In this document: positions 9,228 through 18,345 of the stretch, piece after piece
Layout of the letters: every line of letters begins with the position of its first letter
Position numbering within the stretch: position 1 is the stretch's first letter
Assembly (NCBI GenBank): GCA_027622555.1
Contig: JAQBYJ010000068.1
Location: forward strand, 1-32,045
Length of the DNA stretch: 32,045 nucleotides
Direction: 5' to 3'
From: Verrucomicrobiota bacterium
Lineage (GTDB): Bacteria; Verrucomicrobiota; Verrucomicrobiia; Opitutales; UBA2995
Made by a program: the position numbers and the translations under genes
Notes under the pieces: model-generated
Database searches by the model: none
Told to the model about the DNA's origin: nothing
The model's input: only the letters and a program-made list of their open reading frames with translations

Positions 9228-10823
9228 ATGAAATTAAAACTGGTGCCTTCCTCTCCCTTCTGGCTGGTTATTCCCCTTGTTGCGGGGCTCATTGCGTTCT
9301 TTTGGCTTGGCCGTGATTCTGCCTTGAATTTCTCCCGTCCGGGACTTCAACACGCATCCGATGCCGGCCGACAACCAGATGCAAATGACATCTTCCGTTA
9401 CACCCCACCCGTTAAAATCGACCGTTTGATCAATGAATGGGAAACTCAGGAGGCCTTGATCATTACGCTCTCGTTTCCTGAAGCCCGAGGGAATTCGGAA
9501 ATTGTCGTAAGTACCATCGATGTGCTCGAGGCAGCCCATGAATATCTGAATATCTATGTCTTTTGTGAGTATGAACACAGCCGGGAATTTGCCTATTTTC
9601 TCTCGAAGCTCAGAGAGCACCCCAAGGGGGAGGCCATTCTCGAAAAGACCCATTTTGTCGATTCGAGAAACTTGATGCGGTGGGTGCGGGACTTTGGCCC
9701 GGTCTTCGGTGTTGGCAGAAAGCAGGAGCTGGTGGCGATTGATTTCGTATTCCGAAATATGTTGAAAGATCTCGAATCGCTTGCAAGGCAGACGAACGAC
9801 GCTTTCAGGGACTTCATGGCCTTGCAGGGAGATGCCATGCCGGCAGACGTGGTGGCGATGATAGAAAGGGAGTTTGAAACCGAGGTGCAATTGATTCGTC
9901 CGCCTGTTTCCATGGATGGAGGCGATCTTATCAGTGACGGCCGAGGCAACGTCTTTATTTCTACTCAGACCCTGGCCCGAAACGGGACCAACAGACAGGA
10001 GCTGGAAAAAGTATTCCAGGAGTATTTCGGTGCAAAGAAACTTCATGTGCTGGAAGCGCTTCCGGGCGCGTCGGTTCGCCACCTGGACATGATTTTCAAG
10101 TTCATCGACCACGACACGGTGGTCCTTCCTGATTACAAAGTGGATGAAACGGCGACACTAAATTCCTACCGCAAGGAACTTACCCGGAAAGTCCTTTCGG
10201 TTCTGGAGAAAAATGAAGCGTACCTGCGCAAGAACTTTCCCAAACATACGTTCATAAAGGTCCCCATGCCCCCCATCCTGTTTTTGAGCAAGGAGGAGAT
10301 TTTTCACCTTACCCGTCAGGAGTTTTACCGCACTTTTGTAAAGGACAGGGATTTGCTGACGCCGGAAGAATTGGAAAAGCTTACTCCCGTACAACGCCAG
10401 AGGATGGAGGCCCAGATCTTGGAGATGGTCAAAAAAGAGACGGGCTTGGCCGATGTTGGGACCACGGACGGCTTCAATGCAATACTTGCTGTCTATGATC
10501 AGCCGCCCCTTGATTCGTTTTTGGACCTGGATGCGGAAGCGGTGACCCGATACCGCTCATATATCAACAGTGTGTTCCTTAACCCAAAAAGCGGGAAGCA
10601 GGCATTCCTTGTTCCCCGATTCTCCGGACAGAATGCACGGGAAAGTGCTCTGATCGATTCCTGGGAGAAAATGGTGGAATCCGCTTACCGGAGCGCCTAC
10701 CCCAAGGCTGATATCCGGTGGATTAATTCTGATTCGATGGTGGAAGATATGGGTTTTCTGCATTGCATTACGATCACCGTGCCCGCTCTGCCGTTGAATT
10801 CACGGCAATCGAGTGCGTTGTAG
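9228..10823 (+). CDS. Membrane-anchored agmatine/peptidylarginine deiminase-like protein
   Basis: A 531-residue protein of the guanidino-group-modifying superfamily (agmatine deiminase and Porphyromonas-type peptidylarginine deiminase). One N-terminal membrane segment (about 11-27) would place the enzyme outside the cytoplasmic membrane. All catalytic motifs are visible: WVRDFGP at 152-158 (Asp155), DGGD at 230-233, RHLDM with His285 and Asp287, and GFLHCIT with the nucleophile Cys513. It is much longer than a normal agmatine deiminase (about 350-370 residues), with a charged segment of over 100 residues between HLDM and the last motif. The predicted reaction converts a guanidino group to a ureido group and releases ammonia. 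Free agmatine versus peptidyl-arginine cannot be decided here. It stands alone, convergent with a protease gene. Confidence 0.82.
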   Translation: MKLKLVPSSPFWLVIPLVAGLIAFFWLGRDSALNFSRPGLQHASDAGRQPDANDIFRYTPPVKIDRLINEWETQEALIITLSFPEARGNSEIVVSTIDVLEAAHEYLNIYVFCEYEHSREFAYFLSKLREHPKGEAILEKTHFVDSRNLMRWVRDFGPVFGVGRKQELVAIDFVFRNMLKDLESLARQTNDAFRDFMALQGDAMPADVVAMIEREFETEVQLIRPPVSMDGGDLISDGRGNVFISTQTLARNGTNRQELEKVFQEYFGAKKLHVLEALPGASVRHLDMIFKFIDHDTVVLPDYKVDETATLNSYRKELTRKVLSVLEKNEAYLRKNFPKHTFIKVPMPPILFLSKEEIFHLTRQEFYRTFVKDRDLLTPEELEKLTPVQRQRMEAQILEMVKKETGLADVGTTDGFNAILAVYDQPPLDSFLDLDAEAVTRYRSYINSVFLNPKSGKQAFLVPRFSGQNARESALIDSWEKMVESAYRSAYPKADIRWINSDSMVEDMGFLHCITITVPALPLNSRQSSAL

Positions 10824-10869
10824 CGTTGGGAGAATTAATTTCACACCTAACAAGCGACTTCAGGTTTTG

Positions 10870-10931
10870 ACTTTTGATTAGAGGAGTATCGCTTATTTGG
10901 GCGATGCTTCGAAGAGGCGGCTACACTCCTG
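10870..10931. terminator. Possible bidirectional hairpin between convergent genes
   Basis: The short gap between two converging genes holds imperfect palindromic sequence: AGGAGT near 10881 pairs with ACTCCT near 10924, with an inner ATCGC...GCGAT stem. There is no long T tract. It could end transcription from both sides or be another dispersed repeat. Confidence 0.3.
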
Positions 10932-12092
10932 TCAAATGGAAGTGCTGTCTAGATAGATGGCGCTACCCAGATTCTGTAGAAGGTATTCGTAAGTGGCGAT
11001 CCCATACCCGGCTAATCCCCATTTTGTTCCATAGGAGTTTTTAAAGATAAAACGTATATCCTCGAGACGTCCACTTTCACAGGTGTAACCAACCAGTGTC
11101 ACTGCGTGAGAGTAACCTTCCCTTGGTTTTTGTTTGGAAAGGAAGTGGTCGTTGCCCAGGGTTCTCCAGGTTGGCCAGCCAATGCCAACCACCACCGGTT
11201 GATGCGCATTGAGAATCTTTAAAATATACTCGAGACTCGTGGCCGGATCGCGGGCGGCGATACTATAAGCTACAATTTTGCTCCGCTCACGCGCCTGTTT
11301 AACGATGTCATCGGGTGGAGGTTCAATGGCGTTCATTTCTTTACCAAAAGTGTTCGGCATTTCCTTTTGGGCTGGAATTCCATAAGAGCGGAGGGCCGAT
11401 ACCACTTCCATCAGGGCAAATCCCGCATCGGAAAAATCTGTTCCGTCTTCACTCGCTTGCATTTCCATTTTATCCAGACCAAGCGATTTTCGCGTTGCCC
11501 AAACCAGGTACTCTTCCGAGAGCTGAGTCGCCCGATTGTTGAGTCGTGCGTTTTGAATTTCCAAAGCGCTGACCACGGCAAAGACCGCACAACTGGGACG
11601 GAGGCCCTGGTTTTTGGATATGAGGGATAACTCTCGGATTCTGGGTCGAAGATCGGTCGATGGTTTCAACTCAAGCGGACTGTTTAACAGCTGCTGCAAA
11701 TCCGTTGCATTACGATTAGCCTGCTTTTTGGATTCCATCGATTGCAAGCGCTCGGCCCTCGCCTGATTCTGTTCTTGTGAGCGCTTATGCTGCTGCCGGA
11801 GGTAGGCCGCTGATTTTTCCGGATTGTATTCGAACGCTTTCTGAAGATCCGGCGACAAGTCAGAGAGTGAGATCTGGGTGATTCCCTTGGAGTGAAAAAT
11901 GGTGATCGATTCCGGAGTCACATTTCTAACCCTAACTTTATAAAATGAAGTTTGGCCGACCGTAAGTTTGTCGAATTCTAGAGGTCCCGGGATTTCGGAT
12001 TCGGCAGCTAAACTGGACAATCCCCCTAACCCAAGCATCAGAATGAATCCTACCGTCCGCAGACGGAGGAGTTGGAAGATTTTCAGATGCAT
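10932..12092 (-). CDS. Exported papain-like (C1) cysteine protease
   Basis: A C1-type cysteine protease of 386 residues if translation starts at 12092. An upstream ATG at 12134 would add 14 residues, but the hydrophobic signal peptide follows the internal Met (MHLKIFQLLRL) and ends near SLAAES. Numbered from the longer start, a beta-rich domain spans about 48-100, with the pattern FHSKGITQISLSDLSPDLQ followed by YNPEKSAAYL; I associate this module with Verrucomicrobiota proteins. A Gln/Arg-rich coil follows at about 112-150. The catalytic domain has NQGLRPSC (Gln176, Cys182, the papain spacing), SHAVTLVGY (His343) and KNSYGTKWGLAGYG (Asn366). All catalytic residues are present. The target is unknown; it may act on the cell's own exported proteins or on external protein. 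Confidence 0.85.
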   Translation of the reverse strand: MHLKIFQLLRLRTVGFILMLGLGGLSSLAAESEIPGPLEFDKLTVGQTSFYKVRVRNVTPESITIFHSKGITQISLSDLSPDLQKAFEYNPEKSAAYLRQQHKRSQEQNQARAERLQSMESKKQANRNATDLQQLLNSPLELKPSTDLRPRIRELSLISKNQGLRPSCAVFAVVSALEIQNARLNNRATQLSEEYLVWATRKSLGLDKMEMQASEDGTDFSDAGFALMEVVSALRSYGIPAQKEMPNTFGKEMNAIEPPPDDIVKQARERSKIVAYSIAARDPATSLEYILKILNAHQPVVVGIGWPTWRTLGNDHFLSKQKPREGYSHAVTLVGYTCESGRLEDIRFIFKNSYGTKWGLAGYGIATYEYLLQNLGSAIYLDSTSI

Positions 12093-12134
12093 TTCATGTG
12101 ATTTGAAATCAGTTAGCCGGAGCGATGCCAACAA

Positions 12135-12524
12135 AAGGCCTTAAATGAATCCAAGTTTGAGAATTCTTTTATAAATCGTGGCTAACGGATGTTATCCATC
12201 TTTATATACGCTGTAGCAAAAAGTCTAAGGCTAACCATGGAATTGACTTTTGTTGGGTTTAAAAGCCATAAAAGTATGTTTCCCAAATGAGAACAATCTT
12301 CCGCTCAAATCACATCACACCGAGATACTAATGACCCTAGTACATGCTTCTTTCCTTACATGTCACAGCGTGGCTCGTGCGCTAGTCGGAATACCCCCAC
12401 CTCGGCGGCTTGTCCTGAGCCCAGGTGAAGGGCTGCGCCGCAATATCGAGAAGCAGATGACAAGCCTAGTTGCAAACTGCCGTACGATTCGCAACGGACC
12501 GAGCGCTTTTTTTGAAACGAAGAC
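12135..12524. repeat. Gene-free interval with left copy of a flanking direct repeat
   Basis: No gene seen. At about 12391-12451 lies ACCCCCACCTC...CCTGAGCCCAGGTGAAGG followed by GCTGCGCCGCAATATCGAG. A diverged copy occurs at about 13317-13376, on the other side of the gene at 12525-13274. The central part resembles the common bacterial CCTGAGCCTGTCGAAGG short repeat. Confidence 0.5.
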
Positions 12525-13274
12525 ATGATACTTCGCCGCGTCATCGAACATTACAAGAAGCAGGAATGGACTGCGATCTGGATTGATTTCGTCATCGTCG
12601 TTGTGGGCGTCTTTATCGGATTGCAGGTCAACAACTGGAACGAGACGCGCACCGATCGGTTTCGCGAGGCGATCTATCTTGCAGGCGTTTCGACAGATGT
12701 CAGGAGCGACATCGTCGATATCGAGGAAATTATTCGCGTCTCGACCTCACGGATGTCCGCAATGACCTTCCTGCTTGAATGCGCATCGGGTTCAGCACTT
12801 CCCGACGGGTTTGACTCAGCGCGCGGTCGAATCGAGATCGAAAATGCGCCGCCCTATCAGGAAGATGATCCGAATTCGATCGGGATCGCACTATTCATTC
12901 TGACCACTTTCGAGGGCAACCGGCTCGTCTATGACACAATGATCAACACCGGCGGGATTGGCATCATTCGCAATGCAGAATTGCTTCGAGAAATTCAGAC
13001 CTATTATGCCCATGTTGACAAGGTCCTGCATTTCGAAACGCAACTGGAGGAAAACCGCGTCAAGCTTGTCGACGCGCAGCAACAATCTGGGATTTCTCCG
13101 GTCGACTTGTTGCCCGCCCGTGACCTCGCTCAGCGCTTTACGGAAGACCCGAGCCTTCTCGCTGCGGCGAAGAATTACTGGCTGTTCACCAACCGGCATC
13201 TCAAATTGATGAACGATTTGAAGCGGGACGCCGAAATGCTTGTGGCGGAGATTAAGAACGCGGACAAGGCATGA
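12525..13274 (+). CDS. Single-pass membrane protein, DUF6090-like, probably transferred
   Basis: A 249-residue protein with a short cytoplasmic N-terminus (MILRRVIEHYKKQEW), one membrane segment (about 20-36, IDFVIVVVGVFIGLQV) and the signature NNWNETR directly after it. The remainder is a mostly helical extracytoplasmic domain. This layout is that of the DUF6090-type family, whose function is unknown to me; the closest-looking forms I know are proteobacterial. Codon choice appears richer in GC-ending and CGC/GTC codons than its neighbours. The gene sits alone between two imperfect direct repeats, pointing to acquisition as a cassette. Transfer is inference. Confidence 0.7.
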   Translation: MILRRVIEHYKKQEWTAIWIDFVIVVVGVFIGLQVNNWNETRTDRFREAIYLAGVSTDVRSDIVDIEEIIRVSTSRMSAMTFLLECASGSALPDGFDSARGRIEIENAPPYQEDDPNSIGIALFILTTFEGNRLVYDTMINTGGIGIIRNAELLREIQTYYAHVDKVLHFETQLEENRVKLVDAQQQSGISPVDLLPARDLAQRFTEDPSLLAAAKNYWLFTNRHLKLMNDLKRDAEMLVAEIKNADKA

Positions 13275-13713
13275 TCTTACACCGTTCGTATGAAGGAGTG
13301 TCGAAAGAATTGCCATACCTCCCACCTCTGCGTCCTAACCTGAGCATGGATGAAAGGCTGCGCAGCTATATCGAGTCGTAGGCCATCTCCCGCCAAATAA
13401 AAAAAATCCGATTCGGGAGTTATATGTCGGAAGTATGTAGGATCAGCCCCGATTTTTAAGTATACCGATAACGAATTCCTCTGATTGAGATTTACCCACC
13501 GCCTTGGACCGGGCCATCTGTCTGATCGGTTTACCTGCGTTGCATCATGGGGAGCTTGCTGGAATCCGATCTGGGAAAAAAGTTGAAGATAGTCCGTTAC
13601 CTTTCGGAGAACTGGAACGTATTTCTATATCGCTTCTCTGACGTTAGCCTCCTATTGGTCTACTCTAAAATAGTTTACCCTAAATTTAATCCCTGCCACA
13701 CGCATTCCAAATC
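13275..13713. repeat. Gene-free interval with right copy of the flanking repeat
   Basis: The 13317-13376 segment (ACCTCCCACCTCTGCG, then CCTGAGCATGGATGAAAGG, then CTGCGCAGCTATATCGAG) matches the repeat near 12391-12451 at most positions. The rest, up to the sulfatase start at 13714, is AT-rich and probably carries that operon's promoter, but I cannot place a convincing -35/-10 pair. Confidence 0.5.
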
Positions 13714-15060
13714 ATGCATAGTCAAAACCGAAGAGATTTTTTAAAAACATCCGTTGCCGGTGCCATCGCCGCGGGTTTGAGTCCAGCAATCAGCCTGGGG
13801 CAGGAAGTTGCCCGGAAAAAGCCAAACGTGGTTATCCTGTTTATCGACGATCTCGGCTACGCCGATATCGCTTGTTTTGGAAACGATCGGGTTCCGACGT
13901 CCCACATCGATTCCCTGGCCGATAGGGGTGCCAGGTGCACGATGTCCTACATCACCAATCCGCCGTGTTCGCCCAGTCGCTGCAGCCTGATGACCGGCAT
14001 GTACGCACAGCGCTTTGGGAAGTCGGGAATGGCGCGCGGTCTGCCGATTCCCGAAGATCATCCGACTCTGGCGGAATTCATGCGGGACGCTGGTTATGTG
14101 ACCGGACAAGTGGGTAAATGGGATATCGGTGCCAACGGGCAAGGTCCGCATCAGCGCGGATTTATGGAAGTTGCCCGAAATGCGCCCGGCGATCAATACG
14201 ACCGCGAGCGTGAAGACGGTAGTTACGTTTACCTTACCGATCTCGATGGTGACTACATGGCTGAGTTCGTTGATCGAAATGCTGACAAACCCTTCTTCCT
14301 TTATTTTTCGCCCCTTGCTGTCCATTCGAAGGTTGCAAATACACCGCAGCATTACCGCGACCGCATCCCGGGCGGAAACGGCACGGCCTACGAGGGTGCG
14401 GTATTAGCCGTCGATGATGCAGTGGGAAAACTACTCGCTATGCTGAAGAAGCACGATCTGGAAGATGACACCCTTATCCTGTTCACCGGAGACAACGGCG
14501 CCAATAGAACAGAGGGCGGTAGTTCCGAGCCCTACCGCGGTGGAAAGAATAAGGACACCCAACAGGAAGGCTGGGTGCACACGCCCACCATCGTTACCTG
14601 GCCGAAAGTGGTGCCCGCCGGTACAACCTTCGAAGGAATGATCGGGACCATAGATTTTTATGCCACGGTCGCCGCTGCTGCTGGCAAACCCTTGCCCGCA
14701 CGTTGTGATGGTAAGAGCCTGTTGCCTTATCTTAAAGGTGATAAGAAAGGCGATGTGCATGAATACATCTTCTGGCACAATGCCGATCCTACGGATGAAC
14801 CTCGGCGCAACCTTTACGCCGTACGGTGGAAAGACTGGCGGCTGATCAAGCACCCCGATGGCTGGCATCTCTACGACCTGAAGAAGGATCCAAAGGAAAT
14901 GAAGGATCAGGCGGCGAAATATCCCGAGGTAGTGACCAATATGCGCAAACACTACGACGCCTTTGTTGCCACACTACCGCCATTAAAGCCTAGTGCAGAT
15001 TTCAAGGGCGGTGGTCAGGTGCCCAAGGGTTGGGGCTGGGAAATTGGTAATGGGGGTTAA
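13714..15060 (+). CDS. Tat-type S1 sulfatase, first gene of the central cluster
   Basis: A 448-residue sulfatase. The N-terminus has NRRDFLKTSVAGAIAAG, a twin-arginine export signal. The metal site is FIDDLGYADIACFG at about 43-56. The formylglycine motif is C85-S-P-S-R89, the standard form. GKWDIGA replaces GKWHLG. FTGDNGANRTEGG provides later metal ligands. The C-terminus ends in VPKGWGWEIGNGG, the stretch that is also recognisable in the decayed copy at 1880-2322. It opens a run of five same-strand genes ending at 20501, so it probably helps remove sulfate from the glycan that the cluster attacks. Confidence 0.94.
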   Translation: MHSQNRRDFLKTSVAGAIAAGLSPAISLGQEVARKKPNVVILFIDDLGYADIACFGNDRVPTSHIDSLADRGARCTMSYITNPPCSPSRCSLMTGMYAQRFGKSGMARGLPIPEDHPTLAEFMRDAGYVTGQVGKWDIGANGQGPHQRGFMEVARNAPGDQYDREREDGSYVYLTDLDGDYMAEFVDRNADKPFFLYFSPLAVHSKVANTPQHYRDRIPGGNGTAYEGAVLAVDDAVGKLLAMLKKHDLEDDTLILFTGDNGANRTEGGSSEPYRGGKNKDTQQEGWVHTPTIVTWPKVVPAGTTFEGMIGTIDFYATVAAAAGKPLPARCDGKSLLPYLKGDKKGDVHEYIFWHNADPTDEPRRNLYAVRWKDWRLIKHPDGWHLYDLKKDPKEMKDQAAKYPEVVTNMRKHYDAFVATLPPLKPSADFKGGGQVPKGWGWEIGNGG

Positions 15061-15155
15061 CAATCCATTCAGGAGGAATAACTGCCTATCTCAAAATTAT
15101 GAGAACTGTCTGAGAAAAGTCGTGAATTTCTACAGAACAATTTATTTCTAAAAGC

Positions 15156-16454
15156 ATGTTACGTTTACTAGCGATTGTTTGCTTATCCGGTTGTGGAGCT
15201 GTTGGGCTAATTGCTCAGAATAATCAAAACTTATTAAAGCCTTATTCCGGTCCTTCTGTGGCAGGTGTCGATGTGAGCACGTTGGACAACAAAGTGATGG
15301 CAGGCTACCAGGGCTGGTTTAATACCCCTGACGATGGGGCAGACCTCGGCTGGACTCACTGGTCAAGAAGCAAGGACAAACTTTTTGGGCCAGGCAATGT
15401 GACCGTAGATTTGTGGCCGGATGTGTCTGAGTACGACGAAGACGAACTTTTCGAAACAGGATTTCACTTTGATGACGGTAGCGCCGCCAAGGTTTTTAGT
15501 TCGCATAACCGAAAGACCGTGTTGCGCCATTTCCAATGGATGAAGGATTACGGGATCGACGGCGTTTTTGTTCAACGCTTTGCGAACGGGCTGAGAAGCG
15601 AATCGATGAAGTATCACAAAGATGTGGTGCTTTCTCATGCACGTGAAGGAGCGAATCGCAATGGCCGGACCTATGCGGTGATGTATGACCTGAGTGGCTT
15701 ACCCAAAGGAGGTACGCGCTCTGTTCGTGACGATTGGAAATTGCTGCGAAGTAAGAGGAAGATCACGGAAGACCCGGCCTACCTTCACCATGAAGGTAAC
15801 CCGGTGGTTACGGTGTGGGGCGTCGGTTTTAATGACCAAAGTAAACCCAGGGAATACACAATCGCTGAGTGCCGTGATCTCGTTGAATTTCTAAAGCAGG
15901 ATGGTTGCACGGTGATGTTGGGTGTACCCACGGGTTGGCGGACACTGGATCGCGATGCATTACCAGATCCGGAGCTGCATGAAGTTGTTGAAATGGCGGA
16001 CATCATCAGTCCCTGGACCCCCGGGCGCTATCGAGATTTGAACGGAATTACCAAGCATGCGGACGCCTATTGGGTCCCCGATAATGAATGGTGTCACGAA
16101 AAAGAACTAGATTACCTGCCAGTTGTTTTTCCCGGCTTCAGTTGGCATAACTTGAAAGGTGCCGAGTTGGGCGCGATCCCCAGACTGAAAGGCCAGTTTT
16201 TCTGGTCGCAAATCGCTGCCGCGAAACGCGGGGGTTCAAACATGATCTATGTGGCCATGTTTGACGAAGTGGGCGAAGGAACGGCTATTTTTAAATGCAC
16301 CAACAATCCGCCTCGGGCAGATGGCACCCCATTTCTTGATTATGAAGGATTGCCAAGTGATTTTTACCTTCAACTTGCTGGACATGCTGGAAAACTCTTG
16401 AGAGGAGAAATTCCATTGAGCGAAATAATTCCGGAATCCGTCACCAAAAACTAA
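15156..16454 (+). CDS. GH71/GH99-like glycosidase, likely lipoprotein
   Basis: A 432-residue protein resembling the bacterial GH71/GH99-related glycosidases, often annotated xylosidase/arabinosidase or endo-alpha-mannosidase-like. The short hydrophobic N-terminus has a lipobox-like LSGC (Cys13), so attachment to a membrane is likely. Family-type motifs are VMAGYQGWFNTP (about 48-59), GIDGVFVQRF, TYAVMYDLSG, and an acidic YVAMFDEVGEGTAIFK near the C-terminus that probably carries catalytic carboxylates. The fold is expected to be a TIM barrel. It lies 95 bases after a sulfatase and 81 before an oxidoreductase gene. It is the only clear glycan-cleaving enzyme in the window, so it is the best pointer to the cluster's target. 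The substrate linkage is uncertain. Confidence 0.75.
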   Translation: MLRLLAIVCLSGCGAVGLIAQNNQNLLKPYSGPSVAGVDVSTLDNKVMAGYQGWFNTPDDGADLGWTHWSRSKDKLFGPGNVTVDLWPDVSEYDEDELFETGFHFDDGSAAKVFSSHNRKTVLRHFQWMKDYGIDGVFVQRFANGLRSESMKYHKDVVLSHAREGANRNGRTYAVMYDLSGLPKGGTRSVRDDWKLLRSKRKITEDPAYLHHEGNPVVTVWGVGFNDQSKPREYTIAECRDLVEFLKQDGCTVMLGVPTGWRTLDRDALPDPELHEVVEMADIISPWTPGRYRDLNGITKHADAYWVPDNEWCHEKELDYLPVVFPGFSWHNLKGAELGAIPRLKGQFFWSQIAAAKRGGSNMIYVAMFDEVGEGTAIFKCTNNPPRADGTPFLDYEGLPSDFYLQLAGHAGKLLRGEIPLSEIIPESVTKN

Positions 16455-16535
16455 ATTGCTAACGTTTCTAATACTCATTGGTCTCACGATCAATGCTACT
16501 TCTCGAAGTTTTTCCAAATAACACTCCAAGTACCT

Positions 16536-18335
16536 ATGCCTTCGATTTCTGTTTCCCAAAAAAAAGCTGAGTACGACGTCGCGATCGTCGGCTCGGGTGC
16601 TGGCGGTGGCCAGATGGCCTACACGCTGACTCTGGCTGGGTTAAAGTGCGTCATGCTTGAAGCTGGCCGCTCTTACGATCCCGTTTCGGAGACTCCCATG
16701 TTTCAAACGGCCTATCACGCTCCGCTTGGCGGTGTTTCCACGCCGGACAAGGACATGGGTTTTTGGGACTCCACGGTTGATGGCGGTTGGGAGGTTCCAG
16801 GTGAGCCTTACACGCAAGCGAGCACGAACAAGGATCAGGAGTTTACCTGGTGGCGAGCCCGCATGATGGGAGGCCGGACCAATCATTGGGGACGCATCTC
16901 ACTGCGCAACGGTCCTTACGATTTTAAAGGACGCAGTCGCGATGGTCTGGGGTTTGACTGGCCGATTACCTATGACGAAATCAAGGCTTACTACGACAAG
17001 GTGGAAATGCTGATTGGGGTGTACGGCACGAATGAAGGCATGGAAAATACGCCCGATTCGTCTCCCGGTGTTTTACAGCCACCTCCGAAAGGAAGGGTGG
17101 GTGATTTGATGACTCAGAAGGCCGGTAAAAAAGTCGATGTTCCAGTCATCCCGATTCATCGGGCAGTGCTTACACGTCCCCTCGATGCTGGCACGATTCC
17201 GGCCAAGCTGCATCCCGGTAATACAAAAGCTCAAAAGATTGTTGGCGATGCCATGCGCGCTCGCGCCGCCTGTTTCTGGGCAACACCTTGTGGTCGCGGT
17301 TGCAGCATTGGGGCTAATTATCAAAGTACCACCGTTCACCTGCCACCGGCTTTAGCCACCGGTAACCTGGACATCATTCCGAACGCCCATGCTCGCGAAG
17401 TCTTGATCGGAAAAAATGGAAAAGCCACTGGAGTGTTGTTTGTCGATAAAACCACAGGTAAGGAGGAACGGGTGAATGCGAAAGCCGTAGTGCTTGCCGC
17501 CAGCAGTGGAGAATCGGTTCGCATTTTGCTAAATTCGAAGAGCAATCAATTCCCCGAAGGAGTGGCGAATAGTAGTGGTCTTGTCGGAAAGTATATTATG
17601 GATACAGTGGGTTCGAGCCTCAGTGGACAAATACCTGCTTTGGAAAATCTGCCACCTCACAACGACGATGGGGCGGGGGGGAGTCACTTTTACAGTCCGT
17701 GGTGGTTGTATAAGGAGCAGCTGGCCGGAAAGCTGGATTTTGCTCGTGGTTACCATATTGAAATTGGAGGAACGCGCAGCATGCCGGGTGGCAACAGTCC
17801 GGTGCCCAGTGAGTATACGCGTGGGCTTTATGGAACAAAACTCAAGGAAGAGGCTCGGCGTTACTACGGGTCCTTTATAGGACTGGCCTGTCGCGGTGAA
17901 ATGATTCCGAATGAAAACTCCTTTGCCGAGTTGGATCCGACCGTAAAGGACAAATGGGGTATTCCTGTGCTTCGATGGCATTGGAAGTGGACCGATCACG
18001 AACTCAACATGGCCATGCATGCAGAGCGCACATTTGCTTCCATGATTGAAGCGATGGGCGGCAACGTTCGTGGAACTCCTGCCAAGACCGGTTTGGATAT
18101 CATTCGACCTGGAGGCAATGTGAAGCACGAAGTGGGTGGCGCCCGGATGGGGGACAATCCCAAGGATTCTGTTTGTAATTCCCTGAATCAAACCTGGGAC
18201 GTGAACAACCTGTTTCTTACCGATGCGGCTCCCTTTGTAACCAACGCCGACAAGAACCCGACGCTGAGTATCATGGCATTTTCCTGGCGCTGCGCGGATC
18301 ACATCATTGAACAAGCCAGACAAGGTAACCTTTAG
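16536..18335 (+). CDS. GMC-family FAD oxidoreductase, large subunit
   Basis: A 599-residue glucose-methanol-choline oxidoreductase. The FAD-binding Rossmann motif VAIVGSGAGGG is at 15-25, ending in MLEAGR at 40-45. The family motif MMGGRTNHWGR lies near residue 115. The C-terminal FAD/substrate region has HEVGGARMG and then NLFLTDAAPF and NPTLSIMAFSWR. It has no signal peptide of its own; the partner encoded 10 bases downstream carries a Tat signal, so the folded complex could be exported by hitchhiking, as known for related gluconate and sorbitol/fructose dehydrogenases. It would oxidise a sugar or sugar alcohol and pass electrons to a quinone or cytochrome. The substrate is unknown. Confidence 0.9.
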   Translation: MPSISVSQKKAEYDVAIVGSGAGGGQMAYTLTLAGLKCVMLEAGRSYDPVSETPMFQTAYHAPLGGVSTPDKDMGFWDSTVDGGWEVPGEPYTQASTNKDQEFTWWRARMMGGRTNHWGRISLRNGPYDFKGRSRDGLGFDWPITYDEIKAYYDKVEMLIGVYGTNEGMENTPDSSPGVLQPPPKGRVGDLMTQKAGKKVDVPVIPIHRAVLTRPLDAGTIPAKLHPGNTKAQKIVGDAMRARAACFWATPCGRGCSIGANYQSTTVHLPPALATGNLDIIPNAHAREVLIGKNGKATGVLFVDKTTGKEERVNAKAVVLAASSGESVRILLNSKSNQFPEGVANSSGLVGKYIMDTVGSSLSGQIPALENLPPHNDDGAGGSHFYSPWWLYKEQLAGKLDFARGYHIEIGGTRSMPGGNSPVPSEYTRGLYGTKLKEEARRYYGSFIGLACRGEMIPNENSFAELDPTVKDKWGIPVLRWHWKWTDHELNMAMHAERTFASMIEAMGGNVRGTPAKTGLDIIRPGGNVKHEVGGARMGDNPKDSVCNSLNQTWDVNNLFLTDAAPFVTNADKNPTLSIMAFSWRCADHIIEQARQGNL

Positions 18336-18345
18336 CTCTTACACC

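Noticed and set aside
9234-10112. Long minus-strand open frame of 292 codons
   Set aside because: It lies fully antisense to the deiminase gene, whose catalytic motifs are intact, and has no signature of its own.
15071-15096. Perfect AGGAGG ribosome-binding sequence after the sulfatase at 13714-15060
   Set aside because: Only a six-codon CTG-initiated frame follows; the next gene starts at 15156, too far for this site to serve it.
17529-18323. Minus-strand open frame of 264 codons inside the GMC oxidoreductase gene
   Set aside because: Shadow of a well-supported gene; no independent motif or start signal.
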